DNA of 64,000 nt from RGIG4097 sp045613765 (GTDB taxonomy: Bacteria; Bacillota; Clostridia; Christensenellales; CAG-917), in contig JAZLBO010000022.1 of the NCBI GenBank assembly GCA_045613765.1, positions 21,471 to 85,470 on the forward strand, given 5' to 3'. Positions 7,709-15,204 of this stretch are shown here, in pieces (position 1 is the stretch's first letter; every line of letters starts with the position of its first letter). A model generated the notes under the pieces. The model was not told the origin of the DNA. It was given only the letters and a program-made list of their open reading frames with translations, and did not search any database. The position numbers and the translations under genes are program-made.

Positions 7709-7927
7709 ATGGAACAATTCATGCACAAAGAAGCAATTATCACTGTTGCCGGTAGAGGTGCATCACATGGCACGTTTTATATCGGGAAGATAGTGAATAT
7801 TGATGGGGATTTTGTTGAAATCGCATATGATCCAACAAAAAAAATGAACAGGTTACACCACGATTCTAATGCAACAGGCAGAGCGCTTGTGAACAAGAGA
7901 TATTTGGTGTACATTGACTTGCTGTAA
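7709..7927 (+). CDS. Small orphan protein (72 residues)
   Basis: I do not recognise this 72-residue basic protein. It has no membrane helix or signal peptide. The pattern HGTFYIGKIVNIDGDFVEIAYD, split by turns, and the end RYLVYIDLL suggest a compact beta-barrel of SH3/Tudor type, which is inference from strand spacing. ATG 7709 follows AAGGAGAG; the frame extends 50 codons upstream but that part runs through the promoter and is not coding. It is a single-gene unit with its own promoter and terminator. Confidence 0.75.
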   Translation: MEQFMHKEAIITVAGRGASHGTFYIGKIVNIDGDFVEIAYDPTKKMNRLHHDSNATGRALVNKRYLVYIDLL

Positions 7928-7956
7928 TGTTGTATTAAATATCATCACAAAAAAGG

Positions 7957-7984
7957 AAAGGATGCCCTGCTCGGCATCCTTTTT
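7957..7984 (+). terminator. Intrinsic terminator of the small orphan gene
   Basis: Ten-bp stem AAAGGATGCC (7957-7966) with GGCATCCTTT (7973-7982), then further T. On the minus strand it is followed by CCTTTTTTT, so it can also end the 7997-8767 gene. Confidence 0.87.
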
Positions 7985-7996
7985 AAGTGTTTGATC

Positions 7997-8767
7997 TTAA
8001 TATATGTTTGGCTCTTTGTATGGTCCTCTTTCGATACTATTGAGATCTATATAGTAATTGTTGTGATACATATCTGCAAATTTTCGTGCCTCATATCCTT
8101 CCCTTTCAAAATAGATATCAACCAAGCAACCTGTGTAAAGTTCGAAATTTTCTTCAAAGTATGTGCTTTTGTAGTCAAATCCATCCACAGTACAATAAAA
8201 GTGAGGATGTGGTGCAGATATGATTGAGGCAACGGTTGCCCTAATCTTGACCCCCGTTTCAATGAGTTTTTGTATGCGTTCTTGTTCTTTTCGCTTTCTT
8301 ATACACGATACAACGGCATAAACGACAATTGAAAGGAAAATCAAGGAACCTGCAACAATAATCCCTATTGCAAGGCCATAAGATTCTTTTGCATTTGCTA
8401 TGGGAGTATCGGGGTTGCGCTCATCATACGTAACGGTGACAGTTTGCCCCACTTTCATTTTAATGTTAGAGCCCGGCAATTTGGCGTCTTCATAAGTTTT
8501 GTCATCTACGGTGTAAGTCACATATACGTCACGCACTTTCGTAATAATACGCCTTCCGTCCGGTTTTTCTTCTATGGTCTCGTATTCGTCTATTGAAGTT
8601 ATAACGGCAGATGTTTCTCTATAGTACACCTTGTCTTTGTTGGTTTTTACAATCATAAAACTGCCTGCCACAACAAATAAAACAGCCACAAGCAACAAGA
8701 TTATTTTAACATAAATTGGATTTTTCGTTTTTGCCGGATTCAATATAATCCTTTCATCCTTGGACAT
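7997..8767 (-). CDS. DUF3592-like membrane protein
   Basis: This is a 256-residue protein with two membrane helices (~21-42 and ~132-156). Between them lies an outer domain with SAVITSIDEYE, VYVTYTVDDKTY and VGQTVTVTYDERNPD. That order (variable strand, y.V.G..y, GqtV.V.Yd..nP) is typical of DUF3592. The second, cytoplasmic part after a KRKEQER stretch has another small strand-rich domain (VKIRATVASI, GCLVDIYFE). Role unknown. ATG 8767 follows TAGGAGATG, and the promoter at 8800-8828 belongs to it. It is a single gene. Confidence 0.72.
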   Translation of the reverse strand: MSKDERIILNPAKTKNPIYVKIILLLVAVLFVVAGSFMIVKTNKDKVYYRETSAVITSIDEYETIEEKPDGRRIITKVRDVYVTYTVDDKTYEDAKLPGSNIKMKVGQTVTVTYDERNPDTPIANAKESYGLAIGIIVAGSLIFLSIVVYAVVSCIRKRKEQERIQKLIETGVKIRATVASIISAPHPHFYCTVDGFDYKSTYFEENFELYTGCLVDIYFEREGYEARKFADMYHNNYYIDLNSIERGPYKEPNIY

Positions 8768-8799
8768 AGTACATCTCCTATTTCAATAATGATAATATT

Positions 8800-8828
8800 A
8801 TTTTATCAAAATTTCATAATCTATGCAA
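8800..8828 (-). promoter_or_regulatory. Promoter of the DUF3592-like gene
   Basis: Minus strand: TTGCAT (8823-8828), 17 bp, TAAAAT (8800-8805). Confidence 0.6.
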
Positions 8829-8954
8829 GTTCTTTGATGCCAACGGCACTTTTTTTTACAACAATCTTGCCATCAATAATTATACGCATATTGACAAAAT
8901 CGCAGTTTTATTCCATATTTTAACCACAATAAAACCCTTGTTTTGTCAATATAA

Positions 8955-8989
8955 TCAAAAAAATATCTCTGCTGTTATTGCAGAGATAT
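8955..8989 (-). terminator. Intrinsic terminator of the small multidrug export gene
   Basis: Ten-bp stem ATATCTCTGC (8963-8972) with GCAGAGATAT (8980-8989), loop tgttatt, followed on the minus strand by a seven-T run. Confidence 0.88.
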
Positions 8990-9030
8990 GCTTTGTTTTC
9001 GGTTGGTTTTGTGAGTTGATTTTGCTTTTG

Positions 9031-9834
9031 TCAAATCTCGTCTGTGGATGATATGGCATTGTGATTGCGCTGTTCATCCTTGCCGACAACCATGTGTTTA
9101 TTGCCTGCGTTGTCAATGTATTCCTTTTTGATAAGGACTTCTCCGTTTTTGGTTGCTTCCTTTTCGAGCTGGGCAAGTTCATATCCAGAGCGATCGCCGT
9201 ACTTATCTTTGCCTTCAGCAAGTCTCTTTTCCTTCTTTGCAAAACTTGTGAGATAGAAAGTGATAAAGAGTGCCACTGCAAGAATAATAAATCCGTACAA
9301 AACAAAGTCCGTGTAGCCTTCAGGCACAAGGGCGACGATAAGTGTCAATATGCCTGCTGCAATGATATTGCCAATAAACACAGACAATGCTGCTTTCCAC
9401 AACTTAAAGTCCAGTATGCTTGCGATTGCACTGCCCGTCCAACTGCCTGTCATGGGCAACGGCACTGCCACAAACACCAAGACACCCCAAAACTTTTTGG
9501 CGTCCATAGACAATTTTTTCTTGCCCTTGCCGTCTTTGTCAAGTTCGGGCGCTCTTTCGTTCAAGTTGTTTTCAAGAGCCTTGCCAAGTTTGCCAAAGGT
9601 TTTGCTTTGTTTCATTTTGCGAATAAGGGGGCGTATGACAAGGATAAGAGGCACAACCATCAATGATGAGCCTGCCACACAACAAAACATCCCTGCCACC
9701 ATATTCACATCCATGCCACTCATGAATATAATTGCCCCACGAAGTTCGATAATGGGGATAATGGATATGATGAACAAGGTCAAGTAATCGTTGCCTGTCA
9801 ACTCTCTAAAAAATGTGATAATTGTTTCTGTCAT
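9031..9834 (-). CDS. Small multidrug export protein family membrane protein
   Basis: This is a 267-residue inner-membrane protein. It has about five hydrophobic segments (~15-35, 43-67, 113-135, 145-167, 173-195). The conserved opening SIIPIIELRGAI and the later PLPMTGSWTGSAIASIL match the pattern of the Sm_multidrug_ex family (PF06695). The family name comes from limited data and transport activity is not well proven. The last ~70 residues are a charged cytoplasmic tail, longer than the family core. ATG 9834 follows AAGGTG. It is a single gene divergent from ttcA, with promoter 9852-9880 and terminator 8955-8989. Confidence 0.82.
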   Translation of the reverse strand: MTETIITFFRELTGNDYLTLFIISIIPIIELRGAIIFMSGMDVNMVAGMFCCVAGSSLMVVPLILVIRPLIRKMKQSKTFGKLGKALENNLNERAPELDKDGKGKKKLSMDAKKFWGVLVFVAVPLPMTGSWTGSAIASILDFKLWKAALSVFIGNIIAAGILTLIVALVPEGYTDFVLYGFIILAVALFITFYLTSFAKKEKRLAEGKDKYGDRSGYELAQLEKEATKNGEVLIKKEYIDNAGNKHMVVGKDEQRNHNAISSTDEI

Positions 9835-9851
9835 ATTGCACCTTGAAAGGA

Positions 9852-9880
9852 ATTATATATCAAAAGTTTTCGCCCGTCAA
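9852..9880 (-). promoter_or_regulatory. Promoter of the small multidrug export gene
   Basis: Minus strand: TTGACG (9875-9880), 17 bp, TATAAT (9852-9857). Only ~25 bp separates it from a divergent plus-strand promoter. Confidence 0.82.
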
Positions 9881-9901
9881 CAAAACTCATACCTATTATA
9901 C

Positions 9902-9931
9902 TTGCCTAAAACCACCATTATGCATTATAAT
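9902..9931 (+). promoter_or_regulatory. Promoter of the ttcA-like gene (possible leaderless mRNA)
   Basis: TTGCCT (9902-9907), 18 bp, TATAAT (9926-9931). The likely start codon ATG 9938 lies 7 nt after the -10 box, where transcription would begin. No ribosome binding site is visible. Confidence 0.5.
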
Positions 9932-9937
9932 AAAAGC

Positions 9938-10684
9938 ATGCAAAAGATACTTTCAGCAATGCGCAGAGCAATCCAAGACTACGATATGATCCAAGACGGC
10001 GACAAAATCTTCGTCGGTCTTTCTGGTGGAAAGGATAGCACGCTGCTTTTGGCAGGCCTGAAGGCCTATCAACGCTTTTCTCCAGAGCGCTTTACCCTTG
10101 AGGCCATAACCATTGATATGGGGCTTAAAGATGCCAATAAAGAGGAAATGAATGCGTTGACTGCTTGGTGCGAGTCTATGGACGTCCCACATCACGTTGT
10201 AAGCACCGATATAGCCGAGATAGTCTTCGAGGCAAGGCAAGAGTCCAATCCGTGTTCACTGTGCGCTAAAATGCGTCGTGGCGCGTTGAACAGCACTCTC
10301 TTGGAACTTGGTGGTGGCAAACTCGCACTTGGACACAACGCAGATGACGTGGCAGAAACAATGCTCCTTTCATTGCTCTATGAAGGAAGATTCTCTTGTT
10401 TCTCCCCCACGGCATATATGGACAAGAAAGGCGTGCACCTTATCCGTCCTATGATATACCTTGAGGAATATGACGTCCGTAGCACCGTGGATAGACTTGG
10501 CTTGCCCATCGTCAACAACCCCTGCCCTATGAACCATACAAGCAAGAGAGAGTATGCAAAGGATCTCATCAAGCATATCTGCAAAGATATTCCCTTTGCA
10601 AAAGACAGAATACTTGGTGCAATCTACCACCCCGAACGCAACAATCTCTGGCAAAAACCCGAAAAGAAAGACGACAAAGAATAA
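9938..10684 (+). CDS. TtcA-family tRNA thiolation ATPase
   Basis: This is a 248-residue N-type ATP pyrophosphatase. The PP-loop SGGKDST is at residues 29-35. A CxxC pair lies in ESNPCSLCAKMRRG and a third Cys in NNPCPMNHTSKRE, the layout of TtcA, which uses an iron-sulfur cluster to make 2-thiocytidine at tRNA position 32. LGHNADDVAETMLLSLL is the second family block. The start is taken at ATG 9938; the frame is open back to 9791 but that part overlaps the divergent gene and both promoters. ATG 9920 is another option but falls inside the promoter. The terminator at 10711 ends this single-gene unit. Confidence 0.85.
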   Translation: MQKILSAMRRAIQDYDMIQDGDKIFVGLSGGKDSTLLLAGLKAYQRFSPERFTLEAITIDMGLKDANKEEMNALTAWCESMDVPHHVVSTDIAEIVFEARQESNPCSLCAKMRRGALNSTLLELGGGKLALGHNADDVAETMLLSLLYEGRFSCFSPTAYMDKKGVHLIRPMIYLEEYDVRSTVDRLGLPIVNNPCPMNHTSKREYAKDLIKHICKDIPFAKDRILGAIYHPERNNLWQKPEKKDDKE

Positions 10685-10710
10685 TCAAACAAATAACAAT
10701 GACAATATAA

Positions 10711-10740
10711 AAAGACGGAACACTCCGTCTTTTTTCTTTT
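10711..10740 (+). terminator. Intrinsic terminator of the ttcA-like gene
   Basis: Stem AAGACGGA (10712-10719) with TCCGTCTT (10724-10731), four-base loop, followed by a long T-run. Confidence 0.88.
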
Positions 10741-10779
10741 ATCAACCGTGATTTGCTCGCCTTCGTATTTCAGCAACAC

Positions 10780-10808
10780 AAAAAAACACCGACAATTCAG
10801 TCGGTGTT
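10780..10808 (-). terminator. Intrinsic terminator of the ribosomal protein cluster
   Basis: Nine-bp stem AACACCGAC (10785-10793) with GTCGGTGTT (10800-10808), loop aattca, followed on the minus strand by TTTTTTTG. It lies right after rplQ and closes the 15.7-kb cluster. Confidence 0.9.
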
Positions 10809-10825
10809 TTAATGTTGGTTATCAA

Positions 10826-11329
10826 TTAGATGAGTTTGACAATAACTCTTTGTGCTGCGTCACCACGGCGAAGGTCGAGTTTCAAGATACGTGTGTATCC
10901 GCCACCTTGGCCAAGTTCGTTTGCACGTGCATCGTATTTGGGTGCGTATTCTCTGAAAATCTTTTCAATGAGAGGGTGTTTGACATCCTTAATACGTGCG
11001 ATAAATGCTGCCTTGCTTTCTTTGTCTTCACGTTGTGCTTGAAGATCACGAAGTTCTGCCATAAGACGACGACGTGCTGCAAGTTTCTTGACACCGTCAT
11101 TGGTGAATTCTTTTGCAACTTTGTTGCCTTTTGCGTCTGTGACTGTCTTTGTCACTTTGACGTCATCTTGATATGTGCGAATTGCAAGGGTGATATACTT
11201 TTCAGCAAGTGCTCTCACTTCTTTTGCTCTGTCCAAAGTGGTTTCGATTTGGCCGTACCAGAGAAGTTCAGAAACTTGGTTGCGAAGCATTGCCATTCTT
11301 TGATCTGTAGGTCTACCTAATTTACGCAT
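10826..11329 (-). CDS. rplQ: 50S ribosomal protein L17
   Basis: The protein has 167 residues, about 45 more than usual for L17. The N-terminal part (KLGRPTDQRMAMLRNQVSELL) and the end (GGGYTRILKLDLRRGDAAQ) are typical. The extra sequence lies in the middle (~residues 62-145), where a charged helical stretch with KGNKVAKEF and AARRRLMAELRDL replaces the normal short linker. L17 sits near the peptide exit tunnel of the large subunit. It is the last gene of the cluster, 10 nt after rpoA, with AGGAGGAAC before ATG 11329. Confidence 0.97.
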   Translation of the reverse strand: MRKLGRPTDQRMAMLRNQVSELLWYGQIETTLDRAKEVRALAEKYITLAIRTYQDDVKVTKTVTDAKGNKVAKEFTNDGVKKLAARRRLMAELRDLQAQREDKESKAAFIARIKDVKHPLIEKIFREYAPKYDARANELGQGGGYTRILKLDLRRGDAAQRVIVKLI

Positions 11330-11339
11330 TGTGTTCCTC

Positions 11340-12290
11340 CTAGTCCTCTTGTGCCTTCAAGCTGAGACCAAGGTCTTCAAGCTTCTTTTGGACTTCTTCA
11401 AGAGATTTTCTGCCGAGATTTCTTACTTTGAGCATATCGTCTTCTGTACGATGTGTAAGATCACCGACTGTATGAATATTTGCACGTTTCAAGCAGTTGT
11501 ATGAACGGACTGAAAGGTCAAGATCTTCGATTGACATTTCGAGGGTCTTTTGGCTTTCGTCTTCGCCTTCTGACTTGATAAACGTATTGTCACGCATTCC
11601 ATCAACAAGGTCAATAAAGAGATTGAGATGTTCGTTCATGACTTTTGCTGCAAGTGAAGCGATTTCAGTTGCAGATGTTGTGCCGTCTGTTGTAACTTCA
11701 AGTGTGAGTTTGTCGTAGTCGATGCTTTGTTCGACACGAGTTGCTTCCACTGTGTAGTTGGCTTTGACAACGGGGGTGAAGATGCTATCCACGGGAATAT
11801 AACCAATAGGTTCATAGATGTCCTTGTTGCGATCTGCAGGGACGTAGCCTCTGCCGTATCCAACGTAGATGGTCATATCCAACTTGCCACCTTCATCAAG
11901 GGTGCAGATTGTTTGTTCAGGGTTGAGGACTGAAATGCCTGTGGGCAAATCAATGTCCCCTGCCTTCACTGTGCCGACTTCGTCTGCATAGAGATGAACT
12001 TCGGTTTTTGTTGTGCTGGGCACGTCAACCTTGAAACGAACAGTCTTGATGTTGAGGATAATTTCGGTCACTTCTTCCTTGACGCCTTTGATGGTTGAAA
12101 ACTCGTGGTCCACTCCGTCGATCTTGATGCCAACTGCTGCGGCACCGGGGAGTGCAGAGAGGAGAATTCTTCTCAAGCAATTTCCGAGAGTTGTACCAAA
12201 ACCTCTGTCCAAAGGTTCGACTACGAACTTTGCATAATTTCCGCTTTTGGTTTCCTCGAGATTTATCTTGGGTTTCTTGATTTCCATCAT
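11340..12290 (-). CDS. rpoA: DNA-directed RNA polymerase subunit alpha
   Basis: The protein has 316 residues. The N-terminal domain (1-~230), which drives polymerase assembly, has FVVEPLDRGFGTTLGNCLRR; the C-terminal domain (~250-312), which contacts upstream promoter DNA and activators, has LDLSVRSYNCLKRANI and VRNLGRKSLEEV. Length and domains are normal. GGAGG lies 11 nt before ATG 12290, and a second ATG follows directly. Being between rpsD and rplQ ties polymerase supply to ribosome supply. Confidence 0.98.
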   Translation of the reverse strand: MMEIKKPKINLEETKSGNYAKFVVEPLDRGFGTTLGNCLRRILLSALPGAAAVGIKIDGVDHEFSTIKGVKEEVTEIILNIKTVRFKVDVPSTTKTEVHLYADEVGTVKAGDIDLPTGISVLNPEQTICTLDEGGKLDMTIYVGYGRGYVPADRNKDIYEPIGYIPVDSIFTPVVKANYTVEATRVEQSIDYDKLTLEVTTDGTTSATEIASLAAKVMNEHLNLFIDLVDGMRDNTFIKSEGEDESQKTLEMSIEDLDLSVRSYNCLKRANIHTVGDLTHRTEDDMLKVRNLGRKSLEEVQKKLEDLGLSLKAQED

Positions 12291-12313
12291 AATATTTTAA
12301 TCCTCCAAAGCGC

Positions 12314-12937
12314 TTATTTAGAATACAATTCGACGATGAGATGTTCCTTGATGTCTGCGTCAACGTCTGCTCTTTCAGGAAGTGCTACGACCTTGCCGTT
12401 GAGGTTTTCATTGTCCCATTCAAGCCACTTGACAAGGCTGAGGTTCTTGACTTCTTTTGCTGCTTGCCAGAGTGTCATATCTTTCTTGTTTTCTTTGACT
12501 GCGATAATATCGCCTGCTTTTACGAGATATGAAGGAATGTCCACTGTCTTGCCGTTGACTGTGATGTGGCCGTGGTTTACGATTTGGCGTGACATTGCTC
12601 TTGATGAGCCGAGGCCAAGACGGTAAACAACGTTGTCGAGTCTGCGTTCGATAAGGACGAGCATGTTTTCACCTGTGATACCACGCATTTCAGTTGCCTT
12701 TGTGTAGTACTTGAGGAATTGCTTTTCGCTTACGCCGTAGATTCTCTTTGCCTTTTGCTTTTCACGGAGTTGGACTGAATATCCTGATGCTTTCTTTCTG
12801 CTCTTGCCGTGTTGTCCGGGAGGTGCAAACTTTGTGAGAAGTGTACACTTGTCAGAATTACATTTTTCGCCTTTCAAATAAAGCTTGCAGCCTTCGCGTC
12901 TGCAAAGACGGCAGCTGGGTCCTGTATATTTAGCCAT
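12314..12937 (-). CDS. rpsD: 30S ribosomal protein S4, zinc-binding form
   Basis: The protein has 207 residues and is a primary 16S rRNA binder for small-subunit assembly. The N-terminus keeps the Cys set CRLCRREGC with further Cys at ~26 and ~31, the zinc form of S4. The S4 RNA-binding domain (~98-160) has RRLDNVVYRLGLGSSRAMSR. Its position inside the alpha operon fits Clostridia rather than Bacillus, where rpsD stands alone. Confidence 0.98.
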   Translation of the reverse strand: MAKYTGPSCRLCRREGCKLYLKGEKCNSDKCTLLTKFAPPGQHGKSRKKASGYSVQLREKQKAKRIYGVSEKQFLKYYTKATEMRGITGENMLVLIERRLDNVVYRLGLGSSRAMSRQIVNHGHITVNGKTVDIPSYLVKAGDIIAVKENKKDMTLWQAAKEVKNLSLVKWLEWDNENLNGKVVALPERADVDADIKEHLIVELYSK

Positions 12938-12951
12938 ATTATTACCTCCGA

Positions 12952-13347
12952 TTACAGTCTTCTACGCTTGGGAGGACGGCATCCATTGTGAGGGATGGGT
13001 GATACGTCTTGGATGAGTGTAACTTCCATGCCAACGTTTGCAAGAGCACGAATTGCTGATTCTCTGCCTTGGCCGGGTCCCTTGACGTAAACTTCCACGG
13101 TTCTCATACCTTGATCGTATGCCACCTTTGCTGCGTCTTCACTGACCATTTGTGCTGCGAAGGGTGTTGCTTTACGGCTGCCTCTGAGCTTAAGTTTGCC
13201 AGAAGATGACCATGAGATAGCATTACCATTCATGTCTGTGATGGTCACGATGGTGTTGTTAAAGGATGCGTGAATGTGTGCTTGGCCTTTTTCAACACGC
13301 TTTATGTCTTTTCTTTTCTTAATATTCTTTCTTGCTATACCTGCCAT
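12952..13347 (-). CDS. rpsK: 30S ribosomal protein S11
   Basis: The protein has 131 residues. Typical blocks: HIHASFNNTIVTITD, GSRKATPFAAQ, GPGQGRESAIRAL and the C-terminal PHNGCRPPKRRRL. S11 forms part of the small-subunit platform near the E-site mRNA. It lies 12 nt after rpsM. Confidence 0.98.
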   Translation of the reverse strand: MAGIARKNIKKRKDIKRVEKGQAHIHASFNNTIVTITDMNGNAISWSSSGKLKLRGSRKATPFAAQMVSEDAAKVAYDQGMRTVEVYVKGPGQGRESAIRALANVGMEVTLIQDVSPIPHNGCRPPKRRRL

Positions 13348-13359
13348 AACACGCCTCCG

Positions 13360-13728
13360 TTATTTCTTCTTGCGACTGACAGTACGCTTGGGACCTTTAC
13401 GGGTTCTTGCGTTTTGTTTTGTGCTTTGGCCTCTGACGGGGAGTCCTTTTCTGTGACGGACGCCTCTGTAACAGCCAATTTCCATGAGTCGCTTAATGTT
13501 GAGACCGACATCTCTCTTGAGGTCGCCTTCGACGCGAAGATACTTTTCAATATAATCACGGATAAGGCTGACATCACCTTCGGTGAGGTCCTTAACTCTT
13601 GTGTCGGGGTTGATGCCTGTTTCCTTCAGGATTTCTTTTGAAGTGGTAAGACCGATACCATAAATATAGGTAAGACCGATTTCCACTCTTTTGTCACGCG
13701 GCAAATCTACGCCTGCTATACGTGCCAT
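13360..13728 (-). CDS. rpsM: 30S ribosomal protein S13
   Basis: The protein has 122 residues. It starts MARIAGVDLPRDKRVEIGLTY and ends in a basic tail with RGQSTKQNARTRKGP, which reaches toward the P-site tRNA. GGAGG precedes ATG 13728. It follows an unusually long, structured 100-nt gap after rpmJ. Confidence 0.98.
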   Translation of the reverse strand: MARIAGVDLPRDKRVEIGLTYIYGIGLTTSKEILKETGINPDTRVKDLTEGDVSLIRDYIEKYLRVEGDLKRDVGLNIKRLMEIGCYRGVRHRKGLPVRGQSTKQNARTRKGPKRTVSRKKK

Positions 13729-13828
13729 TTGTTACCTCCAATAAGTGTAAAAATATGTTTATGCTACACACGGGTAGTTGCATAAAATTTGGAATGATGC
13801 AACCAGCCGCCCCGTGGGGATTGCTTTC
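13729..13828 (-). promoter_or_regulatory. Structured spacer before rpsM (candidate leader)
   Basis: Almost all other gaps in this cluster are under 25 nt; this one is 100 nt. It holds an inverted repeat GTTGCAT (13777-13783)/ATGCAAC (13796-13802) and a palindrome CCCCGTGGGG (13810-13819). No U-run follows, so it does not look like a terminator. It may be a binding site for a regulatory ribosomal protein or an mRNA processing site; this is inference. Confidence 0.35.
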
Positions 13829-13945
13829 TTAACCTTGACGTTGTTTGTGATTGGGATATTTAGGGCAGATAACCATAACTCTGCCGTTTCTTTTGATAAC
13901 CTTGCATTTGTCGCACATAGGTTTAACACTGGGTCTGACTTTCAT
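13829..13945 (-). CDS. rpmJ: 50S ribosomal protein L36
   Basis: This is a 38-residue protein starting MKVRPSVKPMCDKCK and ending PNHKQRQG. The zinc ribbon is complete: Cys 11, Cys 14, Cys 27 and His 33. GGAGGTTATC directly precedes ATG 13945. It lies 20 nt after infA in the usual Bacillota order. The zinc-bearing form suggests no need for a zinc-free spare copy here, although one could exist elsewhere. Confidence 0.97.
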   Translation of the reverse strand: MKVRPSVKPMCDKCKVIKRNGRVMVICPKYPNHKQRQG

Positions 13946-13965
13946 GATAACCTCCAAATAATAGT

Positions 13966-14184
13966 CTATTTGTTTCTGTAAATAATTCTACCTTTCGTAA
14001 GATCGTAAGGGGACATTTCGATACGAACCTTGTCGCCTTCAAGGATACGGATATTGTTGATGCGCAACTTTCCGCCGAGATAAGCAAGAATCACGTGATT
14101 GTTGAGAAGTTTCACCTTGAATTGTGTTTTGGGAAGAACTTCAATCACTATACCTTCAGTTTCGATTACATCTTCTTTGGACAT
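13966..14184 (-). CDS. infA: Translation initiation factor IF-1
   Basis: This is a 72-residue S1-fold (OB) protein: MSKEDVIETEGIVIEVLP, then GKLRINNIRILEGDKV and ending DLTKGRIIYRNK. It binds the ribosomal A site during initiation and works with IF-2 and IF-3. Length is normal. It lies 9 nt after the KOW gene. Confidence 0.98.
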   Translation of the reverse strand: MSKEDVIETEGIVIEVLPKTQFKVKLLNNHVILAYLGGKLRINNIRILEGDKVRIEMSPYDLTKGRIIYRNK

Positions 14185-14193
14185 AGAACTCCT

Positions 14194-14463
14194 TTACTTT
14201 GCGTTTTTTTCGTTATAGACTCTGATTGCACTTTTCAATTCCGAATCAAAAACTTGCAATCCATTTTCTAACTTTTCTGCGATTTTGTCAAGTGTTTCAG
14301 CACTTGTTTTAAGATGTTTTATTTTCTTTAGTTTCGCCGTCTTAATTCTGCGCAGGTCTCCGTCTGCAATTTTGACGTGATTTTCATCAACTATTTCAAC
14401 CACTGCAAAATATTTTCCGGCATCTCGTCCTGCGACTGACAGCACAACTTGACCTAATTTCAT
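14194..14463 (-). CDS. KOW-domain RNA-binding protein (L14e-like)
   Basis: The protein has 89 residues. The N-terminal ~55 residues form a KOW/SH3-like barrel (GQVVLSVAGRDAGKYFAVV and DGDLRRIKTAKLKKIKHL), as in the L14e-like proteins often found between map and infA in Bacillota. A ~30-residue helical tail follows. It probably binds RNA or the ribosome; exact role unknown. It overlaps the map stop by 4 nt (ATGA), so it is translationally coupled. Confidence 0.85.
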   Translation of the reverse strand: MKLGQVVLSVAGRDAGKYFAVVEIVDENHVKIADGDLRRIKTAKLKKIKHLKTSAETLDKIAEKLENGLQVFDSELKSAIRVYNEKNAK

Positions 14464-15203
14464 AGCGTTAAAATCTCTATTCCGTTTTCGGTGAGTGCCA
14501 CCGTATTTTCGTAGTGAGCCGACGGGCTTCTGTCAACCGTCACGCAAGTCCAACCATCTCTGAGAGTTTCCACTTGCCAGTCACCAAGAGTGATCATTGG
14601 TTCTATTGCAAGCACCAATCCTTTTTCAAGTTTTGGACCATATCCTGCTCTGCCAAAGTTTGGCACTTGAGGATCTTCGTGCATCTCTCTGCCGATACCG
14701 TGTCCCACCATTGCTCTTACAACTCCAAACCCGTTGCTTTCAGCGTGTTGCTGTATTGCTTGTGATATGTCACCGAGTCTGTTTCCGAGTTTAAACTGCT
14801 CAATTCCTTTGAAAAAACTCTCTTTTGTGACATTTACGAGTCTTTTCTTTTCGGGAGTGGTATCGCCGACGATAAACGTTCTTGCTGCGTCTGATTGCCA
14901 CCCATTGAGAATTGCACCAACGTCAATTCCAATGATTTCGCCTTCTTCAAGTCGTCTTGATGAAGGTATTCCGTGGACCACTACTTCGTCAATGCTCGCG
15001 CATATTGTTCCGGGAAAACCACCATATCCAAGGAAGGAAGGTTTTGCCCCTTTGCGCTTGATGTAGTCGTAAGCAAATTCGTCAAGTTTCTTTGTGGTAA
15101 TGCCCGGACGGACTTTTTCTTCCATAAAAAGAAGCAAGTCCCTGATTATCTCGCCAGATTGTTTCATCTTTGCGATTTCGGTTGGGCTTTTCAATTTAAT
15201 CAT
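14460..15203 (-). CDS. map: Methionine aminopeptidase, type I
   Basis: This 247-residue enzyme removes the first methionine from nascent proteins. The metal ligands are in place: D in GIDVGAIL, D in QSDAART, H in MVGHGIGREMHEDP, E in AIEPMI and E in YENTVALTENG. There is no zinc-binding N-terminal extension, so it is the short bacterial type Ia form. Only one base separates it from adk, which implies a shared mRNA. Confidence 0.97.
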   Translation of the reverse strand: MIKLKSPTEIAKMKQSGEIIRDLLLFMEEKVRPGITTKKLDEFAYDYIKRKGAKPSFLGYGGFPGTICASIDEVVVHGIPSSRRLEEGEIIGIDVGAILNGWQSDAARTFIVGDTTPEKKRLVNVTKESFFKGIEQFKLGNRLGDISQAIQQHAESNGFGVVRAMVGHGIGREMHEDPQVPNFGRAGYGPKLEKGLVLAIEPMITLGDWQVETLRDGWTCVTVDRSPSAHYENTVALTENGIEILTL

Positions 15204-15204
15204 T

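Noticed and set aside
8955..9329. 124-codon minus-strand frame under the small multidrug export gene
   Set aside because: Lies in another frame of a gene with clear family motifs and crosses its terminator.
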